Assembly (NCBI GenBank): GCA_019638705.1
Contig: JAHBTI010000025.1
Location: 1-48,610 of the forward strand
Direction: 5' to 3'
Length of the DNA: 48,610 nt
From: Bacteroidota bacterium
GTDB lineage: Bacteria; Bacteroidota; Bacteroidia; B-17B0; Aurantibacillaceae
The notes below the pieces were generated by a model. The model saw only the letters and a list, made by a program, of their open reading frames with translations. It was not told where the DNA came from and did no database searches. Made by a program: the position numbers and the translations under genes. Position 1 is the first letter of the stretch, and the number at the start of each line of letters is the position of its first letter. This document shows, piece by piece, positions 17,337-25,871 of this stretch.

Positions 17337-17367
17337 ACAAAGTCCCCCGATATTCTTTTTCTTTTTG

Positions 17368-17375
17368 TATCTTTG
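17368..17375 (+). promoter_or_regulatory. -7 box of the orphan antitoxin-like gene
   Basis: TATCTTTG matches TAnnTTTG exactly and lies 20 bases upstream of ATG 17396. No good -33 element is visible. Confidence 0.6.
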
Positions 17376-17395
17376 AATAATAAAATCCTTGTAAC

Positions 17396-17614
17396 ATGAC
17401 AGTAGTATTAACATCTAACGACATTTTAGAAAAGTTGGTGAAAGAAATAGACAGCATGGACGAGTTAGAGCAAAAATTTTTGTTAGCTAAATTGCGCGCT
17501 CAAAGGCTTAAAAGAAACGGTTGGAAAACAAGTGTTGAAAAGCCGCTAAAAGACATTTCAGCCGAAACACTTACCAAGTGGAAACACGCAGCACGTATAA
17601 AAAGCAATTTTTAA
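17396..17614 (+). CDS. Small antitoxin-like protein (orphan)
   Basis: 72 residues (MTVVLTSNDILEKLVKEIDSM ... LKDISAETLTKWKHAARIKSNF). Charged, helical and of antitoxin size, with an exact -7 box upstream. No toxin frame follows: the stop codon overlaps the start of tail copy C. It is likely an orphan antitoxin or the remaining half of a lost pair, carried as cargo between two copies of the restriction-gene tail. No specific family recognised. Confidence 0.6.
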   Translation: MTVVLTSNDILEKLVKEIDSMDELEQKFLLAKLRAQRLKRNGWKTSVEKPLKDISAETLTKWKHAARIKSNF

Positions 17615-17766
17615 TTATAAAGTTGGGGTTTCTAATTACGCTTTTCACTTTGAATTTTCAATTACAGAAACCTCCTCCTCGCTCAACTCATAAACAATTT
17701 CATTTATTTTTTGCTCACAATAATCTATACGGTTTTGCTTTACTCTATTTTACTTTCAAGTTTTGT
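17602..17766 (-). repeat. Tail copy C of the restriction-modification gene 3' end
   Basis: About 165 bases matching 19041-19213 at most positions, including AATTATAAAGTTGGGGTTTCT beyond the coding end. The minus strand encodes QNRIDYCEQKINEIVYEL, then SEEEVSVIENSK and TGA. A frame change just upstream (KLESKIE then TAA) shows it is a decayed gene end, not part of an intact gene. Confidence 0.82.
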
Positions 17767-17784
17767 AGTAATATCTTCAATGAC

Positions 17785-18102
17785 TTAAAAGGTTAATTTG
17801 GTTTGTAAATTGATTTTACTCTTCAGTACATTATTGGGATTGGTGGTTATGTACCATGCTTTGTGTTTTGTTTTTTTACAGGGTTTTCTTTCAACTTCCC
17901 AAAGTAGATTGTGTTTCTCTAAATCCCGTTTGTAGCGACAAATATTTTTGTGTGGTACACCTGTGGCTTCGCTTACCATTGAAGCGGTGGCAATGTTTTC
18001 CTGCAAATAGTGAAATATGGTTTGTATTTGCGTGCGTGGTGTGTTACCTTTGCCATGTTCCTCGTCAAAAGAACTATAAAGGCTGTTATTACGATTTTTC
18101 AT
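17785..18102 (-). CDS. Winged-helix-like DNA-binding protein of mobile-element type
   Basis: 105 residues. The N-terminal part is polar; residues 25-85 (TQIQTIFHYLQENIATAS, MVSEATGVPHKNICRYKRDL, EKHNLLWEVERKPCK) read as a winged helix with a recognition helix in VPHKNICRYKRDLEK. Such small proteins occur in Bacteroidota integrative and mobile elements, where they may regulate or help excision. It is followed by an unknown gene on the same strand, and both lie between tail copies C and D. Confidence 0.6.
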   Translation of the reverse strand: MKNRNNSLYSSFDEEHGKGNTPRTQIQTIFHYLQENIATASMVSEATGVPHKNICRYKRDLEKHNLLWEVERKPCKKTKHKAWYITTNPNNVLKSKINLQTKLTF

Positions 18103-18187
18103 TTTGTATCGTGTTTTAAATTTTACGACACAAATATTTGTGAAAGTGAAAAGTAGGTAAGGGCTTAATAAGGGCTTACAATTTTTA

Positions 18188-18928
18188 CTAATCTTCTTTT
18201 GTTGAATTAGTTTTTAATGTATTCAATTCATTGGTTGCGCTTTGTTTATTGGTTTCCGAAAGGTGGGGGATAACACTTTCAATTAATTCAATTTTGTTTT
18301 TCGTTTTCTTTTGCGTGCTTTCGGTTGCTATTCTGTTTTGACGGCTTGAATAATAAGAAAATCTATTAAACAAATTATTGCCCGAAGCGTGTCCGTATTG
18401 TTTCGCAATCTCTTTTCCATTTTCGCGGGTTACTTGCTTCTTTTCGTAAAGATGAATTAAAGCAATTTGATTAACTGTAAATTGAGGCTCTGTTTTTTTC
18501 TTTTTCGGGAAAGCCAATTCGTTTGCTTTTACGATTGCTATTTTTAATTCATCGGTTTTGTGTTTTGAAAAATTGCTAACAGAGCAGTTTATTTGTCTGC
18601 CTTGTTCGGTTACTGTGTAATGAAAATTAAAACTAAAATCATAAGCGGTTGTTATTTTAGATATAGAGACTTCGTTACCGTTTTCATCTTCGCCAAGATT
18701 GGTTAACATTATTCTTTTACCGTTTGCATTTGTAATAGTAGAGTAACAAAGTTCACCATATTTTTTTTGAATTTCATTTTCCAAACTTTCAACTATTTTA
18801 ATGCAGCTATCAAAGTACGCTTGTTCGGTGTAGTGTTCTTGCTCTGCTTTTTTCCATTCACGGTAAAAATAGTTTGTCTTATCAACTTCGTTTAATGCAG
18901 AGAGTACAAATAATAAATCTATATTCAT
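18188..18928 (-). CDS. Hypothetical accessory protein
   Basis: 246 residues, no signal peptide or membrane helix. The N-terminal half is helical and acidic (EWKKAEQEHYTEQAYFDSC, KIVESLENEIQKKYGE). The second half has VNQIALIHLYEKKQVTRENG and KEIAKQYGHASGNNLFNRFS, which could be a DNA-binding helical segment, then a Lys/Thr-rich tail. I do not recognise the family; similar proteins are seen in accessory regions of Bacteroidota. It lies 85 bases upstream of the winged-helix gene on the same strand. Confidence 0.6.
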   Translation of the reverse strand: MNIDLLFVLSALNEVDKTNYFYREWKKAEQEHYTEQAYFDSCIKIVESLENEIQKKYGELCYSTITNANGKRIMLTNLGEDENGNEVSISKITTAYDFSFNFHYTVTEQGRQINCSVSNFSKHKTDELKIAIVKANELAFPKKKKTEPQFTVNQIALIHLYEKKQVTRENGKEIAKQYGHASGNNLFNRFSYYSSRQNRIATESTQKKTKNKIELIESVIPHLSETNKQSATNELNTLKTNSTKED

Positions 18929-19040
18929 AACATAAAGTTAAGGTACATTAAATAAATTACAGATAAATGAAGTATTGTGTTTTTCAATACTTATAAACAA
19001 AAACGTAGCAATTAGTCGCTATAAATTATAGCAACGAAAA

Positions 19041-19213
19041 AAGCAACTTTAATTATAAAGTTGGGGTTTCTGATTACACTTTTTACTTTGAGTTTTCAAT
19101 CACCGCAATTTCCTCTTTTGTTAATTCGTAAAGTTCATAAACAACTTCATTTATTTTTTGTTCGCAATAATCTATTCTGTTTTGCAGTTGCTCAATTTTG
19201 CTTTCAAGTTTTG
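19041..19213 (-). repeat. Tail copy D: 3' end of the intact restriction-modification gene
   Basis: This is the parent-like copy, encoding the last residues of the type IIG protein (QNRIDYCEQKINEVVYEL ... EEIAVIENSK) plus about 40 bases of 3' flank. Copies A, B and C at 16592, 17153 and 17602 are in the same orientation. Confidence 0.82.
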
Positions 19214-22121
19214 TTTCGTGTTTTTCTTTGTTGAGCTTCAAAACTTGTTCTACGAGTTTTATTATTTGTTCTTTGGCTGCATTGTTTGGAGTGTCAAAAA
19301 TCGGAATGCCTAAAATTGGTTCTTTGTCCACTTGGTACAAATTACCTTGCATTTTGCCTTTGTTCCTTAGCCAAAATGCAACCACATTTGAATTAAGAAA
19401 TGCCGTTAGATATTTTTGGTTTATCCGCGTGCTTTTAATAACAAAAAATGTTTGCGATACATAACAGTCAAAATTAGTATAAGTAAAAGTTGGTTTGGCA
19501 CACTTGCGCAACGAAATTATTTTTTCGTCTTTGAAAAAATATTCGTTCCTGCTTCGGTGCAAGCCATAAGGTTTGTTATCGGAAGTAATAACAGCTTTGA
19601 ATTTATCTAAGTGTTTTTTGATATTCGGAAAAGGTTTGATTTTATCGGGGTTCTTAAATTCCGAATTGGTGTAAATAACCCAAAGTTTGTTTTTATTATT
19701 TCCGTAATAACGTGAAAGTTCATCGGTGTTGTAAAACGGCTTTATCAGCGTGTTTTCCTGTTTTGTGAGTTTAAGTAATTTCCTTTCATTGTCCGTTAAA
19801 TTGAAAATACCCGTGCCTTTTAGAATTGTGTAATTCAATTCTTTTTCACTTGTGTTGTTTAAAAAATCTTGCGGTGCGACAATTCCTTGTGCAACTTCTT
19901 TTCGTGCATCTAAAATAAAATTTTGCTTTGCTTGAATTTTGTTCAGCAAACTTTCAGTTTCATTATCACCAAAAACTAAAAATTTATCAATCAATTTTTC
20001 TTTTTTAATAGTTGGCGTAAGTAATTTATTTCCATTGTCAGCACTCTTATTTAAGAGGTCAAACGCTTCGTTTATACTTGGTTTAGCAAATTCAAGTTTT
20101 CTATAATCAAACTCATATTGATTTGATTTTTTATTTTCTACAATCAATACCATTGTTTGAATACTTGCATTTTCAAATACCATAAATGCCCCAAAGTCCA
20201 CAATGTTTTGAATAGTGCTATCGGTTAAAACTTTGTTTCGCAAAATGCTTGCGCCCGCATTTGTAACCCAATTATTCGGCACAATAAAACCTAACAACCC
20301 GTTTGGTTTCAAAATATCAATACCATAGCAAGCAAAGAAATACCATAAATCCATTTTGCCCTGATAGTATTTTGCAAGGTGTGATTTGCGAATTTGTTCA
20401 AATGTTTCGCGGCTTGTATATTCTTTCACATACGGCGGATTACCAATTACACAATCAAAACCGCCTTGTTTAAACACTTCGGGAAATGCTTTTTGCCAAC
20501 TAAATGGTTTAATTTTCTTTTCGTCGCCAAAGTCTAATTCGTTATCGTAATAATCTAAATCTATTAAACTGTTTCCGCTTTTTATGTTATCGTCAAGCGT
20601 TGGCAAAATACGGTCTAATTGCAGTTGGCTTTTTATGCTGGCTTCTGTTTCGCCCTCTGTGCATTTCAACAGCAAACTTAGTTTGGTTACCTCAACGGCG
20701 TTTACGTCAATGTCCACACCAAAAATATTATTCAGTAAAATTTGTTTTTTCAAGGCTGTAACAAGCGCGCCTGTGGGCGTTAGGGCTTTGTCTTTTTTTG
20801 CAGCGGCGGGGTTTTGTGTGTAATAATCTAAATGCCATTGCAACAAATAAGAGTATGCACCCAACAAAAAACTTCCGCTTCCGCAAGCAGGGTCGCATAT
20901 TTTAATTTTACTTACATCACTTGGCAACACAGGCTTCCCCCCTTTGGGGGGATTGAGGGGGGCTAATTTCCCTACGGTATTTTTTACAATATAATCTACA
21001 ATGTATTGCGGTGTGTAATACACGCCGCCTGCTTTGCGCACTTCGGGTTTTTCTTCAATTTTGGCTTTGTGATTTTTGTCAATGGTTATGGTTTTGCCGA
21101 GAAACTGCTCGTAAGCCGTACCTAAAATTTCAACAGGCATTACCGAAAATTCGTACTCACACTTTGGGTAATACAATTCCTCAACAATGCTTTTGATAAC
21201 CTTGTTATCAATAATTACCTTACTGCTTATTTTATCTTTTTTAAAATTAAATAAGCCCGAATTGTATTTAGCATCGGCACTTACAAAGCGGTCGTATAAA
21301 TCCTGGTAATAATTTTTTCCGTAAGTAATTACGCCCTCAATGTATTTTTCGTGTTCCAAGCCTCTGTCTTCGGCAATGCGTAAAAAAATAATGCGGTCAA
21401 TGGTTTGCTGCACCACAAAATTCAGTTCGTCTTCATTCAGGTGTTTGTTGTTTATAGAAATGTTAGCGGCAAGGTAAGTGCGCCAACGGTCAAGCGATTG
21501 CAGAAACTCGCTGTCCACCGTAGCCGTGCCTTTTTTGTGCGTGTCGCTTTTTACAAAGCTGTCAAAGCTGCCTTTTAGTACACGTTCTTTGCTAAAGGTG
21601 TTCCAAATAAAATCAAATTCGTTGAGGTAGTTATCGTAAGTGAGGTATTTAATGCGGGCGATAGAGGCTTTGTCGCTTGGGCTTGGTTTTTTGCTGCAAT
21701 CATAAATGGCAAACTCTTCAAAATCGGTAATAACAGAAATAGGCATTTTCGCACTCCAGCCATAGCGGCGCACTTGGTAAGCAGGCAAAATGTCGTCTTT
21801 TACATACACGCTTGGTTTTTTTGCTTCCACAAAAAACAAACGCTTGCCACCACCTAAACGAAAAGCGTAATCGGGGGCTTTGGTTTTTTCGCCGCCGTTT
21901 TCGCGCACTTTTATTTTGTCTTCGTGTATTACCTCGCGGTAACTTTCGGCATAGCCCTGTTTGTTTGCCACGTCCCAGCCCAACGCCTCAAAAAAGGGGT
22001 CAATAAAATCACGCCGTGTAAGCGTTTCGTTGTAATCAGATTTTTTGTAAAAATCTTTTTGTTCGCTAAACCTGTTTACAAGGTTGGCAATAATTTTTTG
22101 TGCTTCATTTTTGGTTTGCAT
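19083..22121 (-). CDS. Type IIG-like restriction-modification enzyme (Eco57I class)
   Basis: 1012 residues from ATG 22121 (MQTKNEAQKIIANLVNRF); the frame stays open up to 22214 but that part lies in a hairpin. The N-terminus has a PD-(D/E)XK-like nuclease: APDYAF and then FFVEAKK, with Asp84 and Glu99/Lys101. The N6-adenine methyltransferase has motif I DPACGSGSF (410-418) and motif IV NPPY (561-564). The C-terminal third is a target-recognition region ending in a coiled coil (QNRIDYCEQKIN). Such single-chain enzymes both methylate and cut DNA, defending against phage. A Pro/Gly-rich insertion (PLNPPKGG) sits just before motif I. The coding tail is repeated three more times downstream. Confidence 0.9.
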   Translation of the reverse strand: MQTKNEAQKIIANLVNRFSEQKDFYKKSDYNETLTRRDFIDPFFEALGWDVANKQGYAESYREVIHEDKIKVRENGGEKTKAPDYAFRLGGGKRLFFVEAKKPSVYVKDDILPAYQVRRYGWSAKMPISVITDFEEFAIYDCSKKPSPSDKASIARIKYLTYDNYLNEFDFIWNTFSKERVLKGSFDSFVKSDTHKKGTATVDSEFLQSLDRWRTYLAANISINNKHLNEDELNFVVQQTIDRIIFLRIAEDRGLEHEKYIEGVITYGKNYYQDLYDRFVSADAKYNSGLFNFKKDKISSKVIIDNKVIKSIVEELYYPKCEYEFSVMPVEILGTAYEQFLGKTITIDKNHKAKIEEKPEVRKAGGVYYTPQYIVDYIVKNTVGKLAPLNPPKGGKPVLPSDVSKIKICDPACGSGSFLLGAYSYLLQWHLDYYTQNPAAAKKDKALTPTGALVTALKKQILLNNIFGVDIDVNAVEVTKLSLLLKCTEGETEASIKSQLQLDRILPTLDDNIKSGNSLIDLDYYDNELDFGDEKKIKPFSWQKAFPEVFKQGGFDCVIGNPPYVKEYTSRETFEQIRKSHLAKYYQGKMDLWYFFACYGIDILKPNGLLGFIVPNNWVTNAGASILRNKVLTDSTIQNIVDFGAFMVFENASIQTMVLIVENKKSNQYEFDYRKLEFAKPSINEAFDLLNKSADNGNKLLTPTIKKEKLIDKFLVFGDNETESLLNKIQAKQNFILDARKEVAQGIVAPQDFLNNTSEKELNYTILKGTGIFNLTDNERKLLKLTKQENTLIKPFYNTDELSRYYGNNKNKLWVIYTNSEFKNPDKIKPFPNIKKHLDKFKAVITSDNKPYGLHRSRNEYFFKDEKIISLRKCAKPTFTYTNFDCYVSQTFFVIKSTRINQKYLTAFLNSNVVAFWLRNKGKMQGNLYQVDKEPILGIPIFDTPNNAAKEQIIKLVEQVLKLNKEKHETKLESKIEQLQNRIDYCEQKINEVVYELYELTKEEIAVIENSK
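20936..20962. repeat. G/C-run palindromic insert inside the restriction-modification gene
   Basis: CCCCCCTTTGGGGGG followed by ATTGAGGGGGGC is an in-frame segment coding for PLNPPKGG. Its base composition differs sharply from the gene around it, which suggests an inserted small repeat. Confidence 0.6.
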
Positions 22122-22159
22122 AGGCGGTAAAAAAATCGCGCGGGCTAATTCTCTATACT

Positions 22160-22285
22160 CTGCCTCTGAGGTTCTTGCAAAACCATATAGCACAAAGTAA
22201 AAGAGAACGCCCACGCTTTACCGCAGGCGTTTCTACTTTCACTCTTCCCGTGCTATATTGAAAAAATTGCAAGATTTCAGAAGCG
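22160..22285. repeat. Large imperfect inverted repeat upstream of the restriction gene
   Basis: Nested arms: TTGCAA (22175/22267), ATATAGCAC and GTGCTATAT (22185/22250), and AACGCC and GGCGTT (22206/22226), with partly complementary DNA between. The 22122-22451 gap contains no other gene. The element could be a miniature mobile element or a structured leader on the minus strand. Confidence 0.6.
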
Positions 22286-22400
22286 GGAAAAATTTTAGCG
22301 AAACGCTAATATGTTATTTTAAAATTCTTTTTTTAGTTCAAATAATTGTTTTTAATATCAAGCAAGTGTACAAAGTTTTTATCTCTGTTCAAAACTCCAA

Positions 22401-22431
22401 TTTGGCTAATAACTAAAAAATCATTCCTTTG
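22401..22431 (+). promoter_or_regulatory. Promoter of the pnt operon
   Basis: TTTG (22401-22404), 19-bp spacer and TTCCTTTG (22424-22431), one mismatch to TAnnTTTG. ATG 22452 follows after 20 bases. Confidence 0.65.
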
Positions 22432-22451
22432 CCCAAAAATTTTACCGTACT

Positions 22452-23558
22452 ATGATTATTGGTGTTGCCAAAGAAACCAAGTTCAAAGAAAACCGTGTGG
22501 CGCTTACGCCCGATGTAATTAAAGATATTATTAAAAAAGGCTTTGAAGTTCAAATAGAAAGCGGTGCTGGCTTATTGTCGTTTTACAGCGATGAAGCCTA
22601 CACAGCCGCAGGTGCAAAAATAGTTTCCAAAAACGATGTTTACGCAAAATCGGACGTGCTGCTGAAAGTAAACGCGCCCGCAGCAGACGAAATTGCGCAG
22701 ATGAAAAAAGAAGCGATTTTAATTTCGTTTATGTGGGCTGCTACAAATCCCGAATTAGTTGAGGCGTGCAGCAAAGCAGGTGTTTCTGCTTTTTCAATGG
22801 ACGCTGTTCCCCGCATTTCGCGGGCGCAAAAAATGGACGCGCTTTCTTCACAAGCCAATCTCGGCGGCTACAAAGCCGTGATGCTCGCCGCAGACACCAT
22901 AGGAAAAATTTTGCCGATGATGACCACCGCCGCAGGAACTATTAAACCTTGCAAGGTGGTGATTTTTGGCGCGGGCGTAGCGGGCTTGCAAGCCATTGCC
23001 ACAGCAAAACGTTTGGGCGCGGTGGTTGAGGTGAGCGACATTCGCCCCGAAACCAAAGAACAAGTGCAATCGCTCGGCGGAAAATTTATTGAAGTGAAAG
23101 GCGACGAGAGCATTAAAATGGAAGGCGGTTATGTGAAAGGCGTGAGCGAAGAATTTTTGAAGAAGCAACAAGAGTTGGTTTCCAAGCACGTAAAAGAAGC
23201 TGACATTGTAATTACAACGGCTTTAATTCCGGGGAAAAAAGCACCCGTGTTGGTTACCGAAGATATGGTAAAAAGTATGCGCTTTGGTTCTGTCATTGTG
23301 GATATGGCGGTGGAGCAAGGCGGTAACGTGGTTGGCAGCGAACTCAATAAAACCGTACAAAAGCACGGCGTTACAATAATCGGCGAAGGAAATTTACCCT
23401 CGTTATTACCAATGAACGCAAGCGATTTGTACGCAAAAAATATTCAAACGCTTTTATATCACTTAGCAGACAAAGATGCTTTTAAATGGGAACTGGAAGA
23501 GGAGATTACCAAAGGAAGTTTGATTGTACATAAAGGACAGAATTTGAAGATGAATTGA
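22452..23558 (+). CDS. pntAA: NAD(P) transhydrogenase subunit alpha, soluble NAD(H)-binding part
   Basis: 368 residues covering only domain I, as in three-gene transhydrogenases. It starts MIIGVAKETKFKENRVALTPD, and contains SSQANLGGYKAV, the dinucleotide-binding loop GAGVAGLQAIATAKRLGA with VEVSDIRPE, and GNLPSLLPMNAS. It binds NAD(H) and passes hydride to NADP in the PntB domain III, driven by the proton gradient, supplying NADPH. The membrane parts are pntAB and pntB downstream; a heme-motif lipoprotein gene lies between pntAA and pntAB, which is unusual. Confidence 0.94.
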   Translation: MIIGVAKETKFKENRVALTPDVIKDIIKKGFEVQIESGAGLLSFYSDEAYTAAGAKIVSKNDVYAKSDVLLKVNAPAADEIAQMKKEAILISFMWAATNPELVEACSKAGVSAFSMDAVPRISRAQKMDALSSQANLGGYKAVMLAADTIGKILPMMTTAAGTIKPCKVVIFGAGVAGLQAIATAKRLGAVVEVSDIRPETKEQVQSLGGKFIEVKGDESIKMEGGYVKGVSEEFLKKQQELVSKHVKEADIVITTALIPGKKAPVLVTEDMVKSMRFGSVIVDMAVEQGGNVVGSELNKTVQKHGVTIIGEGNLPSLLPMNASDLYAKNIQTLLYHLADKDAFKWELEEEITKGSLIVHKGQNLKMN

Positions 23559-23655
23559 TTTGAAAATTTGAAAATGAGGGGCAACAAGAAAAATTTAATC
23601 GTTGAATTGGGTTTCAACTTTAATATTGAAAAATTTGTTTAGAAAAATAAATCGT

Positions 23656-24000
23656 GTGAAAAAAACAGTTTTAATTCTTTCATCAGTGGTTTTGTTATTG
23701 CTTTCTGCTTGTAAAAAAGCCGAAAAAGCAACTCCTGTGTGCGACGGAACGATTTCTGCTTACAATTCAAATATTAAGTCAATCATTAATGATAATTGTA
23801 CAAGTTCCGGCTGTCACGGCAGTGGTTCTTCCAACGGAGATTTTACATCATACAACGGATTAAAGCCTGTTTTAAGTAACGGAAAATTTAAAAGCCAAGT
23901 ATTAGACAATCAAACCATGCCAAAAGGAGCAAGAAATCTTTCCGCCGACCAACTGAATAAAATTATGTGTTGGCACGAAAATAACTATCCCGAAAACTAA
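23656..24000 (+). CDS. CX4CH lipoprotein (cytochrome-like) inside the pnt operon
   Basis: 114 residues from GTG 23656, chosen because it starts a clean lipoprotein signal (MKKTVLILSSVVLLLLSAC). The mature part has IINDNCTSSGCHGSG, a CX4CH motif like that of the propeller lipoprotein at 4.2 kb, then QTMPKGARNLSADQLNKIMCW. This matches small cytochrome-c-like domains in which the second part carries a Met-Pro. It may be a periplasmic one-heme carrier. A weak promoter box (TAATATTG, 23621) suggests it may have its own transcript. It splits pntAA from pntAB on the same strand. Confidence 0.7.
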   Translation: MKKTVLILSSVVLLLLSACKKAEKATPVCDGTISAYNSNIKSIINDNCTSSGCHGSGSSNGDFTSYNGLKPVLSNGKFKSQVLDNQTMPKGARNLSADQLNKIMCWHENNYPEN

Positions 24001-24076
24001 AAGAATTAATTTCAAAAATTATAAGTAGCATCAAAAAATAATAAATTATCATTAAACTAATCAATCTTCAAATCGT

Positions 24077-24379
24077 ATGGAAATTTTCAATTTTTTTACC
24101 GAACACCGCGAAATGATTTATTTCGTTATTCTATCAATTTTTGTTGGCGTGGAAGTAATCGGCGGCGTGCCAACTGTTTTACACACTCCATTAATGAGCG
24201 GCGCAAATGCCATTCACGGTGTAGTGATTGTAGGTGCCATTCATGTGATGTTAAACGTTGATACAAATAACACCCTCGCACTTGTACTTGGATTTTTAGC
24301 AGTTTTATTAGGAACGTTAAATGTTGTCGGTGGCTTTGTAGTTACCGATAGAATGTTGGAAATGTTTAAGAAAAAATAA
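24077..24379 (+). CDS. pntAB: NAD(P) transhydrogenase subunit alpha, membrane part
   Basis: 100 residues with three to four hydrophobic helices: MIYFVILSIFVGVEVIGGVP, then TPLMSGANAIHGVVIVGAI, and LALVLGFLAVLLGTLNVVGG with VTDRML. This is domain IIa of proton-translocating transhydrogenase, forming the proton channel with PntB. The SGANAIHGV segment is highly conserved. It is followed by pntB after about 80 bases of AT-rich spacer. Confidence 0.93.
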   Translation: MEIFNFFTEHREMIYFVILSIFVGVEVIGGVPTVLHTPLMSGANAIHGVVIVGAIHVMLNVDTNNTLALVLGFLAVLLGTLNVVGGFVVTDRMLEMFKKK

Positions 24380-24457
24380 TCAATTAGACAATGTGGTAAT
24401 GTGGCAATGAGCCAATAATTGCCGAATTAACTAATTGTCAAATTAACTAATTATAAT

Positions 24458-25864
24458 ATGAAACAATCACTTTTAGAAATTTGTTACCTCATCGGCTCTG
24501 TAACGTTTATCGTTGGCTTAAAAATGATGGGCAATGCCAAAACCGCACGCAAAGGCAATCTTATTGGTGCGGCAGGAATGACAATCGCCATTCTCGGCAC
24601 AATTTTTTTGCATAAATATAAAGAAGGAGAAGAAGTTAATCCTTTAATTCTTTCGCTCATTTTTGGCGCAATTTTGTTGGGAACTGTTATCGGTTGGCTC
24701 ACCGCAAAAAAAGTGCAAATGACAAAAATGCCAGAGCTCGTTTCCATGTTCAACGGTATGGGCGGACTTTGCGCAGCGTTGATTTCATTGATAGAATTAA
24801 ATCATTTGTCGGAACACGGTGGCGAAGCAAGTTTCGGAACACTCATTGCAATCGTGGCAGGATTAATTATTGGCTCGGTTTCTTTTAGCGGAAGTATTAT
24901 TGCCTATTTGAAATTAAACGGCGCCATGAAAAAACCAATTCGTTTGCCGCAATACAATATCATCAACTTGGTGGTGATGTTGGGTGCGCTTGCTTTTGGT
25001 GCGTATGTGATTTACAACGGCGGAAATTTGACTTTGGCTTACGGTGTGTTTGCCGTTGCCTTGTTGTACGGTGTTTTATTTACCATTCCAATCGGCGGTG
25101 CAGATATGCCTGTGGTAATTTCTTTGCTCAACTCTTTTACGGGATTGGCTGCGGCTTTCGGCGGTTTTTTGTACGATAACAAAGTGATGCTTACTGGTGG
25201 TATTTTAGTTGGCAGTGCGGGAACATTGCTCACCGTAATCATGTGCCGCGCCATGAACCGTTCTTTGTCAAGCGTTATTTTCGGCGCATTCGGCGGAAGT
25301 TCGGCGGCAGGCAGCGGCTCGGAAGTGAACGGTTCAATCAAAGACATCAGCGTTTCCGATTTGGCAGTGCAAATGAATTACTCTAAAAAAGTAGTAATCG
25401 TTCCGGGTTACGGATTAGCCGTAGCGCAAGCGCAACATATCATTAAAGAATTGGAAAACATTTTGGAAGAACGCGGTGTGGAAGTGAAATACGCTATTCA
25501 CCCTGTGGCTGGGCGTATGCCGGGACACATGAACGTGTTGCTCGCCGAAAGTAATGTGAACTACGACAAGCTGGTGGAAATGGACGAGATTAATCCCGAG
25601 TTTGAACAAACTGATGTGGTGTTGATTGTAGGCGCAAACGATGTTGTAAACCCTGCTGCAAAATCTGACCCAAGCTCGCCGATTTACGGTATGCCTATTT
25701 TGGAAGTGGACAAAGCAAAACACGTTGTGGTAAACAAACGCAGCATGAATGCGGGTTACGCAGGTATTGACAATTTATTGTTCTACGACCCTAAATGCTC
25801 TATGTTTTTCGGCGATGCTAAAAAAGCATTAACGGAACTGGTGGCGGAGTTGAAAACGATGTAA
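24458..25864 (+). CDS. pntB: NAD(P) transhydrogenase subunit beta
   Basis: 468 residues, full length. The N-terminal membrane part has about eight helices (LMNGMGGLCAALISL-like: VSMFNGMGGLCAALISL; FSGSIIAYLKL; VVISLLNSFTGLAAAFGG). The C-terminal domain III binds NADP(H): VVIVPGYGLAVAQAQH, HPVAGRMPGHMNVLLAE, GANDVVNPAA, and GYAGIDN near the end. With PntAA and PntAB it converts NADH and NADP+ to NAD+ and NADPH using the proton gradient across the inner membrane. Confidence 0.96.
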   Translation: MKQSLLEICYLIGSVTFIVGLKMMGNAKTARKGNLIGAAGMTIAILGTIFLHKYKEGEEVNPLILSLIFGAILLGTVIGWLTAKKVQMTKMPELVSMFNGMGGLCAALISLIELNHLSEHGGEASFGTLIAIVAGLIIGSVSFSGSIIAYLKLNGAMKKPIRLPQYNIINLVVMLGALAFGAYVIYNGGNLTLAYGVFAVALLYGVLFTIPIGGADMPVVISLLNSFTGLAAAFGGFLYDNKVMLTGGILVGSAGTLLTVIMCRAMNRSLSSVIFGAFGGSSAAGSGSEVNGSIKDISVSDLAVQMNYSKKVVIVPGYGLAVAQAQHIIKELENILEERGVEVKYAIHPVAGRMPGHMNVLLAESNVNYDKLVEMDEINPEFEQTDVVLIVGANDVVNPAAKSDPSSPIYGMPILEVDKAKHVVVNKRSMNAGYAGIDNLLFYDPKCSMFFGDAKKALTELVAELKTM

Positions 25865-25871
25865 GTGGGAT

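Noticed and set aside
22122..22214. A 31-residue N-terminal extension of the restriction enzyme
   Set aside because: It lies in the hairpin region; ATG 22121 starts the expected helical N-terminus.
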